DNA from: JAKQIM01 sp964633225
GTDB taxonomy: Bacteria; Chloroflexota; Anaerolineae; Anaerolineales; UBA4823
DNA length: 13,463 bases
Assembly: GCA_964633225.1 (NCBI GenBank)
Contig: CAZWFQ010000083.1
Span: 1-13,463 of the forward strand
Direction: 5' to 3'
Shown here: positions 6,869 through 13,463 of the stretch, in pieces
Layout: every line of letters begins with the position of its first letter
Numbering within the stretch: position 1 is the first letter of the stretch
Translations under genes and position numbers: made by a program
The notes under the pieces: generated by a model
Told to the model about the DNA's origin: nothing
What the model saw: the letters and a program-made list of their open reading frames with translations, nothing else
Databases searched by the model: none

Positions 6869-9643
6869 TCACCCCGCCTGTCCCTGCGCCCGCTCCAGGT
6901 TCAGCTTCAACAGCCGCTCCAAGATCTCATCATCGCTCAACCCCTCCGGCCATCCATAGGCCGCCAGCACTGCCGCGTCCAGCTTCTGGTGCGCCAGTTC
7001 CAGCCACGTCGGCCTTGCATTGTACAGCTTGGTCAGCGTGCGCTTCTTTAGCTCCGCCTCCGCTGCCCCCGGTGGGTTAAGCCAGCGCTGGCGGAACTGT
7101 ACCAGCTCCCTCGCCGCCGCCCCAATCGCCTGCACGCGTGGGTCGTCCACCGGCTCCTGCCCTGGCGCCCACGGGAAGGGGTAGGTTTCAAAGGTGGTCG
7201 TGGGAGTGTAACGCGGCCGGTCTTCCAGCGCTGTGCCCATGCGCAGCGCCCACAGTTCATGGAGCTTTGAGTGTAAAACCCCAAAGAAGTAGTCGTCATC
7301 GCGCGCAAATACCAACGTGCCTTGATTACAAAGCACTTCTTGGTTCACCCATACAAAAATGCGATGTTTCGAAACCCCAGGCGTTGCAATATAGCGCTTT
7401 TTACCTTGCAATGCAGCACGCATTTCTATGCGTGGCCGCGCATATTGCCACCAATTTCCGCGATAATCGTCACGTCGGTTTTTGCGAACGGGCAAAACGA
7501 CTTTCTTCACGTATTCAAACGGCATTTCATAGCCCGCCGCATCGGTTTGTTCCATCAGGCCGAAATCAATTGTCCACTTGCCGCGCGAGCCTTGCGCCAA
7601 GTCTACCGCGCTGGCAACCGGGCGCACCACATCGCTGTTGGGCTTGCCGTTTGGGTTGCCTCCTGCCTTAAGCATTTCTTCGGCCAGTCCCGGGTTAATG
7701 TCGAAGGGTGCTTTAGCTGACGGTCCCATGAAGCAGATAGTTGCATTCTCAGAAAGCCGCAAAGCAGTGGTGATATTGACCGAAGCCGTCAGGTCGGGAT
7801 TGATTGTGGTTACAGGCTGGTTGTCCAATTGTTTCCTGGTTTCGCTTCCATTATCAAAACCGACCATCGAAACGTTCACCGCTGCGCCCTCCAAAATCCA
7901 ATCTCGGTCGGACTGCGCCCAAAAGATATCGCCGCTTTCTTTAATGCGTTCCAGCACTTTGCGGTTGGCGCCTCCCCGAATGGAATTGGTTGCCAGCAAG
8001 CCAACACGTTTGACCTGCCCACTTTCAACCATCGCTCGCGCCTTCTCGAACCAGTAGCAGACCAGATCGCTGAAATTGGGCAGGCGGTCGCCATATAACT
8101 TGAACAGCGTCTCGACATAAGTGTCGCCCAGTTCTCCACGCAGCTTGCCGCCCCCCAAAAACGGCGGGTTGCCAATGATCACCTCCGCCGCCGGCCATTC
8201 CGGCTCGCTCGCCTTCCCCTCCCCATCCAGCGCCAGGATCGCATCCATCTGCCGGATATTGTCCATCTTCTTCAACACCGGTTCCCCCGGCAGCCCGTAC
8301 CCATTCCCCACCAGCCACTGGATGTACCCGATCCAGATCGTCACCTGCGCCAGCTCGTGGGCGTACTCGTTGATCTCGATCCCGTACAACTGCCCCGGCG
8401 AAACGCTGATGAAGAAGCGCCCCGCCCCCAGCTCATCTGAGTAGGCGATCACCTCGTTCTGCAAGTCCAGCAGCCGCTGCAGCGCCACGTACAAGAAGTT
8501 CCCGCTCCCACAGGCCGGGTCCAGCACCCGCAGGGCCGCAATCCGGTCTGCAAACGCCCTCAGCCGCGCCCCGATCTTGGCCGTTGCCGCCGCCCGCTTT
8601 TTCTCCCCCTCCCCGGCTGCCTCCGCCTTCATCTGCGCCGTCTCGGCCTTCACCTGCTCCCATTCCCGCTTCAGCGGCGCCATCAACACCGGCTCCACGA
8701 TCAGCAGGATATCCTCTTTGCTGGTGTAATGCGCCCCCAGTTGCGAGCGCTTGCTCGGGTCCAGCCCGCGCTCGAACAGCGTCCCGAAGATCGAAGGCTC
8801 GATCGCCCCCCAGTCCAGCGCATCGATCTCCGCGATCGTCTCCATCGCATCCCCGTCCAGCTCCAGCACCAGGTCATCGTCGAACAGCCCCCCGTTGAAA
8901 TGGCGGATTTTATCCAATCCAAAGTACCCCCCGCCCTGCATCGCCCGGAACAATTCCTTCAGCCTGCCCGCAAAATCGGGCGCCCTGCGCCGCGTTTGCT
9001 CCAGCATGCGCGGGAACAGGTTCTCTGGCAGCAGCCCAACATCCTCGGCAAACAGGCAGAACAGCAGCCGGATCAAGAAGTGCGCCACCTCCTGCGGCTG
9101 CTCTCCATACTTGCGCAGGATGTTTGCCAGCCGAGAGAATTGCCGCGCCGCTTCCTCCGTCACCCCCGCCACCGTCACTCTTGGCTTCAGCTCCTCTGGA
9201 TTGAAGAACACCCCCCGCAGCGTCTTCAGCGCCTCCGGCTTCAGCAGGTCATCCAGCTCCAGCTTGATCACCCGCGTCGGCAGGTTGGTGAAGTTGGTGC
9301 GGATGATGATCTTGTTGATGTCCGAAACCACCAGCAGCGGCGGGTTTTTCAACGCATCCCGGTAGCGCAGCAGTTGTTCGTAAGCCTTTTCCAGGTCGTG
9401 GTCTTTGCCCTTATACTCCCACCCAAAATACCCCAGCTTCGCCACGTCGGCCCAGCCGTTGCCCCCGCTCGTCTTGGCTGCCCCCATCTCAAAGCCATAC
9501 TGCTTCCCGCTCGGGTCGGCCTCCATCGGCGTCTCGTGTCCCACCAGGTGGCACAGGTCAATGAAATGCTCCTGGTACACCTGGCGCTCCCGCGCGCTTA
9601 CCCGCTTCCACTTGGCAACGAAATCTTGTGGCGTCAGATTCAT
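6869..9643 (-). CDS. MmeI-like Type IIG restriction-modification enzyme
   Basis: A single 924-residue chain predicted to methylate adenine at its site and cut DNA a fixed distance away; MmeI itself is about 919 residues. Visible parts: N-terminal PD-ExK nuclease with D66 and E76-Y-K78, the same D-x9-E-x-K spacing as MmeI; a helical connector about 155-300; a gamma-class N6-adenine methyltransferase with QLGAHYTSKEDI (301-312), SAM motif DPACGSGNF (375-383) and catalytic NPPF (492-495); the family signature DLVCYWFEKARA (526-537); a target-recognition domain about 600-825; and a C-terminal helical region. All catalytic residues seem intact, so both activities are expected. Family members need no separate methylase or specificity subunit, and none is present. 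GGAG lies 7 nt before the ATG. The stretch encoding about residues 541-780 is near 50% GC, while flanks reach 65-70%, which suggests replacement of the recognition domain. BREX PglX is less likely given the nuclease motif and lack of BREX genes. Confidence 0.93.
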   Translation of the reverse strand: MNLTPQDFVAKWKRVSARERQVYQEHFIDLCHLVGHETPMEADPSGKQYGFEMGAAKTSGGNGWADVAKLGYFGWEYKGKDHDLEKAYEQLLRYRDALKNPPLLVVSDINKIIIRTNFTNLPTRVIKLELDDLLKPEALKTLRGVFFNPEELKPRVTVAGVTEEAARQFSRLANILRKYGEQPQEVAHFLIRLLFCLFAEDVGLLPENLFPRMLEQTRRRAPDFAGRLKELFRAMQGGGYFGLDKIRHFNGGLFDDDLVLELDGDAMETIAEIDALDWGAIEPSIFGTLFERGLDPSKRSQLGAHYTSKEDILLIVEPVLMAPLKREWEQVKAETAQMKAEAAGEGEKKRAAATAKIGARLRAFADRIAALRVLDPACGSGNFLYVALQRLLDLQNEVIAYSDELGAGRFFISVSPGQLYGIEINEYAHELAQVTIWIGYIQWLVGNGYGLPGEPVLKKMDNIRQMDAILALDGEGKASEPEWPAAEVIIGNPPFLGGGKLRGELGDTYVETLFKLYGDRLPNFSDLVCYWFEKARAMVESGQVKRVGLLATNSIRGGANRKVLERIKESGDIFWAQSDRDWILEGAAVNVSMVGFDNGSETRKQLDNQPVTTINPDLTASVNITTALRLSENATICFMGPSAKAPFDINPGLAEEMLKAGGNPNGKPNSDVVRPVASAVDLAQGSRGKWTIDFGLMEQTDAAGYEMPFEYVKKVVLPVRKNRRDDYRGNWWQYARPRIEMRAALQGKKRYIATPGVSKHRIFVWVNQEVLCNQGTLVFARDDDYFFGVLHSKLHELWALRMGTALEDRPRYTPTTTFETYPFPWAPGQEPVDDPRVQAIGAAARELVQFRQRWLNPPGAAEAELKKRTLTKLYNARPTWLELAHQKLDAAVLAAYGWPEGLSDDEILERLLKLNLERAQGQAG

Positions 9644-9660
9644 GTCTTCACTCCCGCATC

Positions 9661-9666
9661 ATTATA
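9661..9666 (-). promoter_or_regulatory. candidate -10 box for the restriction gene
   Basis: TATAAT, a perfect consensus -10, reads on the minus strand 18 bp upstream of the restriction gene ATG, giving a leader of only about 11 nt that would just hold the GGGAG ribosome binding site (9651-9655). No good -35 hexamer is seen at normal spacing, so the promoter is probable but not certain. Confidence 0.4.
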
Positions 9667-9709
9667 TAACGGATTCAAAGCGCCTGCTGGCAAAGCCGCA
9701 AGTTGCAAA

Positions 9710-9746
9710 AGGCTCCCCCGTAGCCTGACAAGGGCTCACCCAGGCT
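9710..9746. other. mutually exclusive hairpins in the divergent intergenic region
   Basis: AGGCT (9710-9714) can pair with AGCCT (9722-9726), and the overlapping AGCCTG (9722-9727) can instead pair with CAGGCT (9741-9746). Only one can form at a time. The element lies between the divergent restriction and ankyrin genes, and on the plus strand would be near the 5' end of the ankyrin transcript. A role is not shown; the stems are short. Confidence 0.3.
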
Positions 9747-9801
9747 GCGGCCAATGGGTGGCGGGGCGGTTTTTATTGTAAAATAAGGGCAGGAGTGCGC
9801 G

Positions 9802-11214
9802 ATGGATTCGAACATACTTAACCTGCTCTTACTCTTGGGCCTGCTGGGCCTGGCCACGGGGCTGGTGTTGTGGCTGGAGCGCAAGAAGCTGCGGCTGCGG
9901 CGGATCATCCGCTCGCAAGACCCGCTGCAAGTGGAAGCGGCGCGCAGTTGGATCACGCCCAAGCTGGCAGCCTTTTTGATCCGTACATACTGGCGGACGC
10001 CGGAGTGGGCGCACAAGCGGGCAATCGTCGAGCTGCTGCAAGACCAAACCGACCCCGCACTGCCCCGGCTGATGCTCGATTTCCTGCGCGTCCCGCTGGC
10101 GCCAGGGGATGAGCAGACCGAGCTGGCCCAGGCGATCGCGCTGGGCTTTGTGGACGAGCGCTACGACTGCTTTATGGAATACTATCACAACCGGGAGCAA
10201 TTGGCCCAGGATGTGCGGGCGGCGCTAGGGGCGCACGGCCTGCGCGCCGAGGCGCCGCCCGCTGCGCCGCCCCCCGCCGCGGTCCCGCAGCTGGTTCTGG
10301 CCCCCCCCAGTTACGCGTCTGCCCCGCCGAATCCGCGCCTGATGCTGGCAATCGACGCCAATGACCTGCGCACTGTGCAGCAAGCGCTGGGCGAGGGGGC
10401 TAATCCCGATACGATGGTGGTGGGCGGAAACTTCCAGGGTTGTTCGGCCCTGCTCCTGGCGCTGGCGCAAGGGCGCTTTGAGATCGCCCAATACCTGATC
10501 GAGCAGGGCGCCAACATTCACTTTGCCCGTTCAGACCTGCGCGGCCAGTTCCAGCCCGGGCGCGGCCAGACGGCCCTCTGGTGGGCCGCCAACCACGGGC
10601 ATCTACCGCTGGTCCAAGAGCTGATCCGGCGTGGGGCCAATGTAGACGCCCCCGATCATTTCAACGGCACGCCGCTCAGCACTGCCGCCAGCGCCGGGCA
10701 GTTGGCAGTGGTGCGCCACCTGGTGGAACAGGGGGCCAATATCCACAGCCAACTGACCACCTACATCGTAGACCGCATTGACGGGCGCAAGCCCTTCCAC
10801 TTGGCGGTGAATAACGGCCGCCTGCCGGTGGTGGAATACTTGCTGCAGGCAGGCAACGATCCCAACGAAGCAGGCGGCAGCGGCTTCACCCCACTGATGA
10901 CGGCGGTAATGAACAAGTATTATGACCTGGCCGGCTTTCTGATCCAACACGGCGCACAGGTCAATGCCGTGCATGCCGGTCTGGGCGCCTATGTGGGCCT
11001 GCGCGGGTACACCGCGCTGGTTTTGGCGGTCAGCAGCGGGCAGATACAGATGACGAAGATGCTCATCCAGGCCGGGGCCGATATCCACTACCGCGTGCCG
11101 GCGGGCCGGAACTGGGACGGGAAGGCGCTGCCGGAACGCGGGCTGCTCGATTTTATAAAGGGGAAGCGCGGGGAGCGGATCAAAGAAATCTTGCAGGCGC
11201 GGGGGCTGAGTTAG
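9802..11214 (+). CDS. membrane-anchored ankyrin-repeat protein
   Basis: The 470-residue product starts with one membrane helix (about 5-25) followed by a strongly basic stretch (LERKKLRLRRIIR), which by the positive-inside rule puts the rest in the cytoplasm. Residues about 40-145 are helical and resemble a short HEAT-like unit (WAHKRAIVELLQDQTDPALP). An Ala/Pro linker (150-176) leads to about seven ankyrin repeats near residues 178-205, 213-242, 256-286, 289-316, 329-356, 361-390 and 402-430, with typical pieces such as TALWWAANHGHLPLVQELI and TPLSTAASAGQLAVVRHLVE. The last part (431-470) is a capping helix region. Ankyrin repeats bind proteins, so this is likely an inner-membrane adaptor; the partner is unknown. 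The start is supported by AGGAG at 9791-9795, 6 nt before the ATG. It diverges from the restriction gene across 158 bp. Confidence 0.9.
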   Translation: MDSNILNLLLLLGLLGLATGLVLWLERKKLRLRRIIRSQDPLQVEAARSWITPKLAAFLIRTYWRTPEWAHKRAIVELLQDQTDPALPRLMLDFLRVPLAPGDEQTELAQAIALGFVDERYDCFMEYYHNREQLAQDVRAALGAHGLRAEAPPAAPPPAAVPQLVLAPPSYASAPPNPRLMLAIDANDLRTVQQALGEGANPDTMVVGGNFQGCSALLLALAQGRFEIAQYLIEQGANIHFARSDLRGQFQPGRGQTALWWAANHGHLPLVQELIRRGANVDAPDHFNGTPLSTAASAGQLAVVRHLVEQGANIHSQLTTYIVDRIDGRKPFHLAVNNGRLPVVEYLLQAGNDPNEAGGSGFTPLMTAVMNKYYDLAGFLIQHGAQVNAVHAGLGAYVGLRGYTALVLAVSSGQIQMTKMLIQAGADIHYRVPAGRNWDGKALPERGLLDFIKGKRGERIKEILQARGLS

Positions 11215-11381
11215 GCGAATGGGTCGTGCAACCCCCGTTGCCCTTTTCGGAAAATGCCCATTTTTAACGTTTCAACTACTTTGTGCTCTGATTGCGCAAA
11301 ACTTGCGTTAACAACCCCTGAGGTGCTTTTCTCCGCCGATTTGCAGCTCTTTCTTCTGTGCTAATCTGCGCACGCTGCGGA
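11215..11381. other. convergent intergenic region with weak hairpins
   Basis: This 167-bp interval separates the convergent ankyrin and protease genes. It holds a 5-bp hairpin, GCAAC/GTTGC (11228-11241), followed by CCCTTTT, a weak terminator candidate for the ankyrin gene, and another 5-bp hairpin, CGCAA/TTGCG (11295-11307), without a T-run. The right part (about 11330-11385, with CTAATCTGCGCACGCTGCGG) resembles the degenerate 'ATCTGCG' type intergenic filler I recall from several phyla. No gene is seen. Confidence 0.35.
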
Positions 11382-12248
11382 TCAATCCGGCTTTGGTGAA
11401 AAATGGCGCACGGATTGATCCAGGCCCCTCTTTTCGTCTCCTGCTGCGGGCTGGTACAACTTGGCCCACACCGCAATCCCCACCGCAAATCCGATCGTGA
11501 CGAGTGCATAAATCACAAAATAATGCTTGTTCAGTTCCGGGAAGGCATTCACGCTACTGAAGATCACGTCCGATTGGAATAGCACCGCCATCATATTCAT
11601 GGATAGATGGTAAAAGATGCCCGCCACAAATAGATTGCGCTGGCTTCTCAGGTAGACCCAGGTCATGATAATGGAGTGGGCGATCTCTGAAACAATAAAC
11701 AGCGGATAAAACCCTAATCCGATCGCATATTGACTCGACCCCGGTCGAAAGAATTCAATCAAGTGCCAGGCGCCAAAATAAAGGCCCACGAGGATCGAGC
11801 TGATCAGCGGGGTGTAGCGGTTAAGTAATCGGGGTAATGCAAACCCTCGCAGTCCAAACAGCTCTTCTGCAATCGGCCCCCCCAGCAGTACAAAGAAAGC
11901 CAGCACGGGGATCAAGTGCGGTTCGGTTCGGATCATTGCCAGGGAAGGCTTATCGCCATACAGAAAATAGGCCAGGGCCAATGTGATCACATTGGCAGCC
12001 AGCAGCAGCCCAAGGACGGCTAAATAATTGGTCAGGCTGCTCTTAAACCGCGTCGCGCTTTTCAACTGATCCAGGATGCCCTTTTTGCCATCTAAGATCG
12101 CAGTCAAGAGCAGCCCCGAGAGCAGCATGCCATAAATAAACCAGTTCGGCTTTCCGGTAAAGATCCACTGCCAATACCCCAAAAGGGTTGAAAGCAGAAA
12201 GAAGATCTTTACCGGGTGTTTTTTGACCAACCCATACAGTTTTTCCAT
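11382..12248 (-). CDS. CPBP-family intramembrane metalloprotease (CAAX protease-like)
   Basis: A 288-residue polytopic membrane protein with roughly eight hydrophobic segments. It has the three CPBP (Abi/Rce1-like) motifs: the glutamate pair in GPIAEELFGLRGFALPRL (E128, E129, R134), FGAWH with H162, and YHLSMN with H214 and N218. These line the active site of glutamate-dependent intramembrane proteases. Motif 1 normally reads EExxxR, whereas here four residues separate EE from R; the codons are clear, so this is a real one-residue insertion. Substrates are unknown; bacterial relatives act in bacteriocin self-protection, peptide processing or stress signalling, and the context does not choose. 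The start has GAGGAA 6 nt before the ATG. The last 20 residues are polar and cytosolic and lie next to low-complexity intergenic sequence. It does not appear to form an operon with the GNAT gene 172 bp upstream. Confidence 0.9.
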   Translation of the reverse strand: MEKLYGLVKKHPVKIFFLLSTLLGYWQWIFTGKPNWFIYGMLLSGLLLTAILDGKKGILDQLKSATRFKSSLTNYLAVLGLLLAANVITLALAYFLYGDKPSLAMIRTEPHLIPVLAFFVLLGGPIAEELFGLRGFALPRLLNRYTPLISSILVGLYFGAWHLIEFFRPGSSQYAIGLGFYPLFIVSEIAHSIIMTWVYLRSQRNLFVAGIFYHLSMNMMAVLFQSDVIFSSVNAFPELNKHYFVIYALVTIGFAVGIAVWAKLYQPAAGDEKRGLDQSVRHFSPKPD

Positions 12249-12311
12249 TAAGATTCCTCGCCTTTAGCATAGTTTCTGCAGCCCAACGGCTGTCGGCCAC
12301 CTGCGCCGCGG

Positions 12312-12419
12312 CTAGGGCGACGAGCCGCCGCCACAGACCTTGACGGTGGCCCCATCCGGCTTCACAACCGCGCCTGCTAGCCGCGTCAGGTGCAGCCGCA
12401 GGTCGGCCCGCGTTATCTT
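12312..12419 (-). pseudogene. possible 3' remnant of an unidentified gene
   Basis: Between the GNAT and CPBP genes the minus strand carries an open stretch of about 34 codons ending in TAG (12314-12312). It reads ITRADLRLHLTRLAG, then AVVKPDGATVKVCGGGSSP, with strongly GC-rich third positions like the genuine genes here. There is no start codon or ribosome binding site, and upstream the frame runs into the GNAT gene in a different frame. It may be the tail of a gene lost by deletion. The family is not recognised, and chance in GC-rich DNA is a real alternative. Confidence 0.25.
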
Positions 12420-12420
12420 T

Positions 12421-13368
12421 CTAAGTCCGATCGCTGACCTTGATCAGGCTGTACTTGCCGGGTTGCGGCCTGTACCCCAGCTTCTTGTTGATCGCCAACA
12501 TCGGCACATTCAGCGAATCGTTATCCGTGCTGATCGTGCCAGCCCCATTGCCGAGCGCATAGCGAATCGCCAAGAGCTTCAAGGCCAATGCAATCTTGCG
12601 CCTGCGATAGGGTCGCAGCACACCGGTCATCAGGTTGTAGGCTCCTTGCGTCTCTGGCATTAACTGAACGGCAGATAGGCCAACCCACGCTTCCCCATCT
12701 GTGGCCATCAGTTGCCCCGCGGGATGATACCATTTGGCACCACAGACCCATTGCTCGAATTCCTCAAAGGACATGAACGTGCCATCTCCCCCGGGGATAT
12801 CCAGATCTGTGACCCGGTTCAGCTCGTACAGCTTGCGGCGTGCTGCTGGGCTATCCTGGAAGTCGGCCATCGTGAAAAAGCGTATCCCCGCAGCTTCCTG
12901 CGCGGCAATCAAATTGTCATAGGGCGTCTGGTCGAAAGTCCTTAAATCCAGCTTGGATGCAAAAAGATGACGATCGAGTCTGAAGCCGTTCCGTTCTGCA
13001 AACCGCACAGAAACCGGGTCATCATCCTGTACCTCACTCTTTAATTGAACCGCGCCTTGCTCCTCAAGGAACGCTTGCGCATCTTCGTACAGAGCCAGGC
13101 CCAATCCTTGCTTACGCCACTGTGGGTCAACCACCACCCACACATAGAAGTGCTCATCGGGCCACCATGGTTCATGGACGCTAACACTATAGCCAATTAC
13201 TTCATCGTGTTCATTCACCGCTACCATCCGGTGGGTAATTCGCCCCGCTGGCATGTGCTCAAACCACTTCTTGACTGCGGCGACAGTCAGTGGTTGCCGC
13301 TCGAACGTATTGACCAGTCTTGCAATGCCGGGGATATCAGATTCGGGTTGGGCAAGGCGTATACACAT
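12421..13368 (-). CDS. GNAT N-acetyltransferase with two tandem GNAT folds
   Basis: A 315-residue soluble protein predicted to transfer an acyl group from acyl-CoA to an amine. The first GNAT domain (about 1-142) has a clear acetyl-CoA loop, VVVDPQWRKQGLGLAL (78-93, with Q87-G88-L89-G90), followed by SVRFAERNGF (120-129). The second (about 163-312) keeps the fold signature TGVLRPYRRRKIALALKL (248-265) and NVPMLAINKKLGYRP, but its loop reads RRRKIA, without the usual glycines (RGRGIA), so CoA binding there may be weakened. The length matches mycothiol synthase MshD, but there the C-terminal half is catalytic, and no mycothiol gene is near; I do not assign it. The substrate is unknown. GAGGAG lies 9 nt upstream of the ATG, and a good promoter precedes it. 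Confidence 0.9.
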   Translation of the reverse strand: MCIRLAQPESDIPGIARLVNTFERQPLTVAAVKKWFEHMPAGRITHRMVAVNEHDEVIGYSVSVHEPWWPDEHFYVWVVVDPQWRKQGLGLALYEDAQAFLEEQGAVQLKSEVQDDDPVSVRFAERNGFRLDRHLFASKLDLRTFDQTPYDNLIAAQEAAGIRFFTMADFQDSPAARRKLYELNRVTDLDIPGGDGTFMSFEEFEQWVCGAKWYHPAGQLMATDGEAWVGLSAVQLMPETQGAYNLMTGVLRPYRRRKIALALKLLAIRYALGNGAGTISTDNDSLNVPMLAINKKLGYRPQPGKYSLIKVSDRT

Positions 13369-13400
13369 GGATAAAGGCTCCTCAGATACATCCTCATTTC

Positions 13401-13409
13401 AGTATAGCA
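13401..13409 (-). promoter_or_regulatory. extended -10 promoter of the GNAT gene
   Basis: On the minus strand TGC-TATACT (13409-13401) forms an extended -10 element (TGn plus a five-of-six match to TATAAT) 32 bp before the ATG, giving a leader of about 25 nt that contains the GAGGAG ribosome binding site. No good -35 is seen, as is common for extended -10 promoters. Confidence 0.5.
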
Positions 13410-13463
13410 CAAGAGCGAATAAAACAGCCTTCTTCGCGCCTTTTGGATGCAGCTTGATTGATC

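Noticed and set aside
6869..9643. Assignment of the large methyltransferase as BREX PglX
   Set aside because: It has an N-terminal D-x9-E-x-K nuclease and MmeI-type domain order, and no other BREX genes (brxA/B/C, pglZ, brxL) are present.
8729..9781. 350-codon open frame on the plus strand opposite the restriction gene
   Set aside because: Antisense to a clearly conserved enzyme; low-complexity Pro/Arg/Gln/His-rich translation typical of the shadow of a GC-rich gene; no start signal.
11382..12248. Calling the CPBP protein a phage abortive-infection gene
   Set aside because: The 'Abi' name of the family is historical; sequence and context show an intramembrane protease but not a phage-defence role.
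1..13463. CRISPR arrays, tRNA or rRNA genes, transposase genes
   Set aside because: Scanned by eye on both strands; no regularly spaced repeats, cloverleaf or rRNA-like stretch and no transposase-like protein was found.

Overview
The window looks like part of a metagenome-assembled scaffold from a Chloroflexota bacterium, probably Anaerolineae. The clues are a GC-rich background, a lipoprotein with a long Thr/Pro/Ala-rich linker (PTATPLPP type), a cytosolic multi-sensor GGDEF/EAL regulator and scattered short palindromic repeats. The lineage is inferred from style, not from a marker gene. A run of exactly 100 N (4564-4663) is a scaffolding gap of unknown true length.

Layout. (1) 1-1026, plus strand, clearly AT-richer than the rest: the 3' end of an Rhs/YD-repeat gene with a Gly/Ala-rich, partly hydrophobic variable tail, then a small three-helix membrane protein in the place where an immunity gene normally sits. 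(2) 1033-1713, plus: a GC-rich gene for a membrane protein with a C-terminal domain that resembles a bacterial PH domain. (3) 1726-5928, minus: a lipoprotein (cut by the gap) followed by a REC-GAF-PAS-GGDEF-EAL cyclic-di-GMP regulator. (4) 6074-9643, minus: a single-chain MmeI-like Type IIG restriction-modification enzyme and, 18 bp downstream, an alpha/beta hydrolase whose last codons run into an interspersed repeat. (5) 9802-11214, plus: a membrane-anchored ankyrin-repeat protein, divergent from the restriction gene. (6) 11382-13368, minus: a CPBP-family intramembrane protease, a possible gene remnant, and a double-GNAT acetyltransferase.

How the genes may work together. No single pathway links the whole window. 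It is an accessory-type mixture. The Rhs tail and small membrane gene may form an effector/immunity pair. The restriction enzyme provides defence by itself and may be co-transcribed with the hydrolase. The lipoprotein and the c-di-GMP regulator lie in the same direction but probably have separate transcripts, because a likely terminator lies between them.

The points most worth a second look are the Rhs tail with its membrane partner, the composition mosaic centred on the specificity domain of the MmeI-like enzyme, the repeat that supplies the end of the hydrolase gene, and the one-residue insertion in the CPBP protease active-site motif.
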